A stretch of DNA of 64,000 bases from JBGSQR01 sp964509295. GTDB lineage: Bacteria > Desulfobacterota > Desulfuromonadia > Geobacterales > Pseudopelobacteraceae. The DNA lies in the NCBI GenBank assembly GCA_964509295.1, contig CAZDWS010000009.1:149312-213311 (forward strand), in the 5' to 3' direction. The notes below the pieces were generated by a model that saw only the letters and a program-made list of their open reading frames with translations, was not told the DNA's origin and made no database searches. The first letter of the stretch is position 1; each line of letters opens with the position of its first letter. Shown here piece by piece: positions 61,950-64,000 of the stretch. The position numbers and the translations under genes are program-made.

Positions 61950-62825
61950 CTAAACCACCACACCAAACTGCCCGCTATTAACCCACTCTCCCTTTAGCAT
62001 TGACCAGCAATCACCCGCCTGTTGTTTAAGCACATATTCATAGGGCAGATAACCATATCCGGCCTGGCCCCAGGCAGTGCCCCATGAATTCCTGAAGATC
62101 AAAACTCCGGTTGTTTCCTGGGCGCCCGGAGCCGCATTTTTGATTTTCATGTTGTCGTCATATCCCACAAGCATGATTGCATGGCCACCCACTGTTTTGT
62201 CCGTTGCAACAGGGAAAGGTATCTTTCCGGTCTGGGTCCCCTGTGTATAGGAATTGTAGACGGTAAACCCGATCATGGAAACATACCCGGCATTCAGAAA
62301 ATTCTTGATCGTGTTAAGGATTGCAGCCGGAGTGGCTCCCGGCGGATCAAGCCTGTAATACTGGAGAGCCTGAAAACTCTGGGCATAGGCGTAGCAGAAT
62401 GCGTTCGGCTCCTTGTCGAAATCCGCCACCACATACGGCCAGAATCGCTCCGGCGGTGAGCCGAACAATGCCATGGCGCCCATTGTTGTACGCATAAAGG
62501 CCCCTGTGTCACCAGTCCACCCGAGCAGGTTCCTGGTCACCTTGTAAAGAAAGAGCCGAGATGCATTCGTATACGTGCCGAATGCGCGACGTTCAAAATA
62601 CTCGTACATCCCCACTCCGGCGTTGGCCGTGCATGATCCCAGATTGAGCTGATTTTCAATCGGCGAACACCATGCACGCAGATCAACCACCGCTGCCAGC
62701 GGCTCTGCTGACGCTTTTTTACCTTTTGCCTCAGCGAACAATGCCTTGATCTTTTTGTGCTCTACGGTGTAATCCCTGATATCCGGATAATCCGGAATCC
62801 AACCCATTCCATAATTTTCGCTCAT
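61950..62825 (-). CDS. C1 (papain-like) cysteine peptidase family protein
   Basis: 291 residues. Catalytic Gln/Cys in ENQLNLGSCTANAGVG, His in TVGGHAIMLVGYDD and Asn in IFRNSWGTAWGQAGYG, in papain order. N-terminal GWIPDYPDIRDYTVEH is typical of bacterial C1A peptidases. There is no signal peptide. It may be a cytoplasmic or T6SS-delivered peptidase given the adjacent hcp; this is inference. AAAGGAGA precedes the start. Confidence 0.87.
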   Translation of the reverse strand: MSENYGMGWIPDYPDIRDYTVEHKKIKALFAEAKGKKASAEPLAAVVDLRAWCSPIENQLNLGSCTANAGVGMYEYFERRAFGTYTNASRLFLYKVTRNLLGWTGDTGAFMRTTMGAMALFGSPPERFWPYVVADFDKEPNAFCYAYAQSFQALQYYRLDPPGATPAAILNTIKNFLNAGYVSMIGFTVYNSYTQGTQTGKIPFPVATDKTVGGHAIMLVGYDDNMKIKNAAPGAQETTGVLIFRNSWGTAWGQAGYGYLPYEYVLKQQAGDCWSMLKGEWVNSGQFGVVV

Positions 62826-63090
62826 TTCTGTCTCCTTTGCTTTTTAGTTCCGGCCTGTGGCCGGGCATGAAGACATTAATCTAAACCAACAAAGGTTACG
62901 GATTGGATACGGATTAGGAAGAAAATGGATGTTGTGGAATATTTGTGGGAAGAATACTATTCATTGATAACTGCTTCATATGCGACCCTGGTTTGGGCAG
63001 ATGGCTTCAGGCATTGAACTAATATGACTGCAATAAAGACTGCTTATTACCAATAACCAGCCTTTATCCTTTATCCGATTTTGATGGGTA

Positions 63091-63498
63091 TCAAATGACC
63101 TTCTTGCCAAAGTAGCGAATGCAGAATCCAGCCCACGCACAAAGACAAGTCACTGAAATGAAAATTCCGATTACTTCTGCCGCAGTTTGATCCACTCCGT
63201 CTTTGATGTCTGGCAAGATTAAAATAACGAATGTAATCCCGAACAAAACGGCCAACGAGTAAAAGAACCATGATCCTGCGCGATAGTTCCTTTGGGTTAT
63301 TCTTTGGCAGTTAGCACACATCTGGGCTCGCCCGTAAAGTTCAGGTGGCAACTGTCTGGCTGGTTCTTTTCCGCATCTTACGCACAGGCCGGTACTCTGT
63401 CGCTGCCCCGTTTTCCGTGACCACACCTCATGAGCAAGGAACACTCCAACGAGTGCGAGTAATATGAATTTACCAAGTACCTCAACCGGATCACTCAC
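63091..63498 (-). CDS. Small membrane protein with zinc-ribbon loop
   Basis: 135 residues, no family recognised. One N-terminal membrane helix (FILLALVGVFLAHEVW), then CVRCGKEPARQLP and CANCQR forming a CxxC/CxxC zinc ribbon, then two membrane helices (YSLAVLFGITFVILILP and VIGIFISVTCLCAWAGF). Resembles the next gene upstream in combining zinc ribbon and membrane segments. Confidence 0.6.
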   Translation of the reverse strand: MSDPVEVLGKFILLALVGVFLAHEVWSRKTGQRQSTGLCVRCGKEPARQLPPELYGRAQMCANCQRITQRNYRAGSWFFYSLAVLFGITFVILILPDIKDGVDQTAAEVIGIFISVTCLCAWAGFCIRYFGKKVI

Positions 63499-63608
63499 TA
63501 GTTATTATCTCCTTTATAAATGTGATGAAAAACGGGTCGGGTCTACATTTTTCATTTGTTATGAAGAAAGTAGACGCAACCCCGAGGGTGAACCCCTTCC
63601 AATCCTAA

Positions 63609-63929
63609 TTACTTCTCTTCTGATGGAAATCCGCATTTTGGACACTGCTGAACAGAAAGCAGCCACGGAATCCACTCACCGAGGCTCTGTTTTGTGACAG
63701 CGTACCAAGGCAACGACAAACGGCAATGTGGGCAACGTACTGACAGACAGGCAAAAAAACTAAAAAGAAGACCACTGAGGCACCCCAAAATATCTAAATA
63801 AACCCCATCTATCGTTGCTGATTTTATTGATGTTACACCCGCGCTAATTAATACACCTACAAAGCTAACTATTAATTTCCAGGTTTGATTAGTTGTATAT
63901 ATTATCGAGTTATTAGTACTGGTTTCCAA
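63609..63929 (-). CDS. Small membrane protein with C-terminal zinc ribbon
   Basis: 106 residues, no family recognised. Two membrane helices (WKLIVSFVGVLISAGV and LGCLSGLLFSFFACLSV) are followed by CPHC and CPKC pairs. Together with the neighbour at 63091 it forms a pair of short membrane zinc-ribbon proteins; function unknown. Confidence 0.55.
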   Translation of the reverse strand: METSTNNSIIYTTNQTWKLIVSFVGVLISAGVTSIKSATIDGVYLDILGCLSGLLFSFFACLSVRCPHCRLSLPWYAVTKQSLGEWIPWLLSVQQCPKCGFPSEEK

Positions 63930-63960
63930 GATTGCTCCCTTAATTTGTCAACAGGCATTG

Positions 63961-64000
63961 AATTTTGACCCACCATAGGCGTCCAATTTTGACCCACCCC
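63961..64000. mobile_element. Possible terminus of an insertion sequence (IS21-like repeats)
   Basis: AATTTTGACCCACC occurs twice, at 63961-63974 and 63985-63998, in direct orientation with a 24-base period, at the very edge of the window. Repeated GGGTCAAAATT-type motifs are common at the ends of IS21-family elements. No transposase is visible here, so the element, if real, lies to the right. Confidence 0.45.

Noticed and set aside
62923..63015. 30-codon plus-strand frame (ATG near 62923) with an AGGA site
   Set aside because: Very short, no hydrophobic or conserved feature, and weak ribosome site; no support beyond chance.
1..64000. CRISPR arrays, rRNA operons, replication origin
   Set aside because: No regularly spaced repeats, rRNA signatures or origin-like DnaA box clusters were seen.

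Overview
The window looks like a chromosomal segment of a Geobacter-type bacterium (Desulfuromonadia/Geobacterales). The evidence is a fused NifEN, a molybdenum nitrogenase nifHDK cluster, a single-chain pyruvate:ferredoxin oxidoreductase, a succinyl/acetyl-CoA:acetate CoA-transferase, a UbiD/UbiA/UbiX-type quinone gene cluster, a TIGR04073 exosortase-associated protein, and a GEMM-type cyclic-dinucleotide riboswitch. The genus cannot be fixed from this sequence alone.

Layout. 1-1.1 kb: 5' part of a secreted RHS/YD-repeat protein, cut by the window edge. 1.3-32.8 kb: housekeeping and central metabolism, mostly on the minus strand: acetate CoA-transferase, late quinone-pathway genes, glgA/transaldolase/folK, pyruvate:ferredoxin oxidoreductase, the tRNA-Ser/4.5S RNA/dnaX/ybaB/recR block, ileS/lspA, folD/galU, DNA polymerase II, a peroxiredoxin and cardiolipin synthase. 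33.0-36.7 kb: a sigma-54 operon with an outer-membrane-like protein, glnK, amtB and a small histidine kinase. 36.8-42.3 kb (minus): draT, nifX-like, two tandem nif-type ferredoxins, nifX and nifEN, behind a sigma-54 promoter and a long structured leader. 42.5-50.0 kb (plus): a cyclic-di-GMP module with two paralogous GGDEF-EAL proteins bracketing a chemoreceptor and a phosphate-type binding protein; the chemoreceptor follows a GEMM riboswitch and terminator. 50.0-51.0 kb: rhomboid protease. 51.1-55.3 kb (minus): nifK, nifD and nifH behind a second sigma-54 promoter whose leader holds a terminator-like hairpin. 55.5-59.8 kb: response regulator with a degenerate GGDEF domain, serine hydrolase, carotenoid oxygenase. 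60.1-63.9 kb: an AT-richer accessory region with an orphan, apparently frameshifted hcp, an unknown protein, a CPBP membrane protease, a papain-like peptidase and two small membrane proteins. The window ends in tandem repeats that resemble an IS terminus.

How it fits together. The nitrogen genes form three blocks with sigma-54 promoters at 33.03, 42.25 and 55.31 kb. GlnK, AmtB and DraT (with its NifH arginine target present) supply ammonium sensing and post-translational control. The nifH leader terminator and the nifEN leader share a GGCAAAGGCGCC-type stem, pointing to a second, RNA-level control step. nifB, nifV, nifA and draG are not in the window. The GGDEF-EAL pair appears to have split its activities: one copy keeps a canonical GGDEF motif, the other a canonical EAL motif, and the riboswitch-led operon contains the EAL-intact copy. 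This suggests a local feedback loop between second messenger and chemotaxis. The most unusual items are the nif leader RNAs, the riboswitch module with its complementary GGDEF-EAL pair, and the frameshifted hcp cassette.
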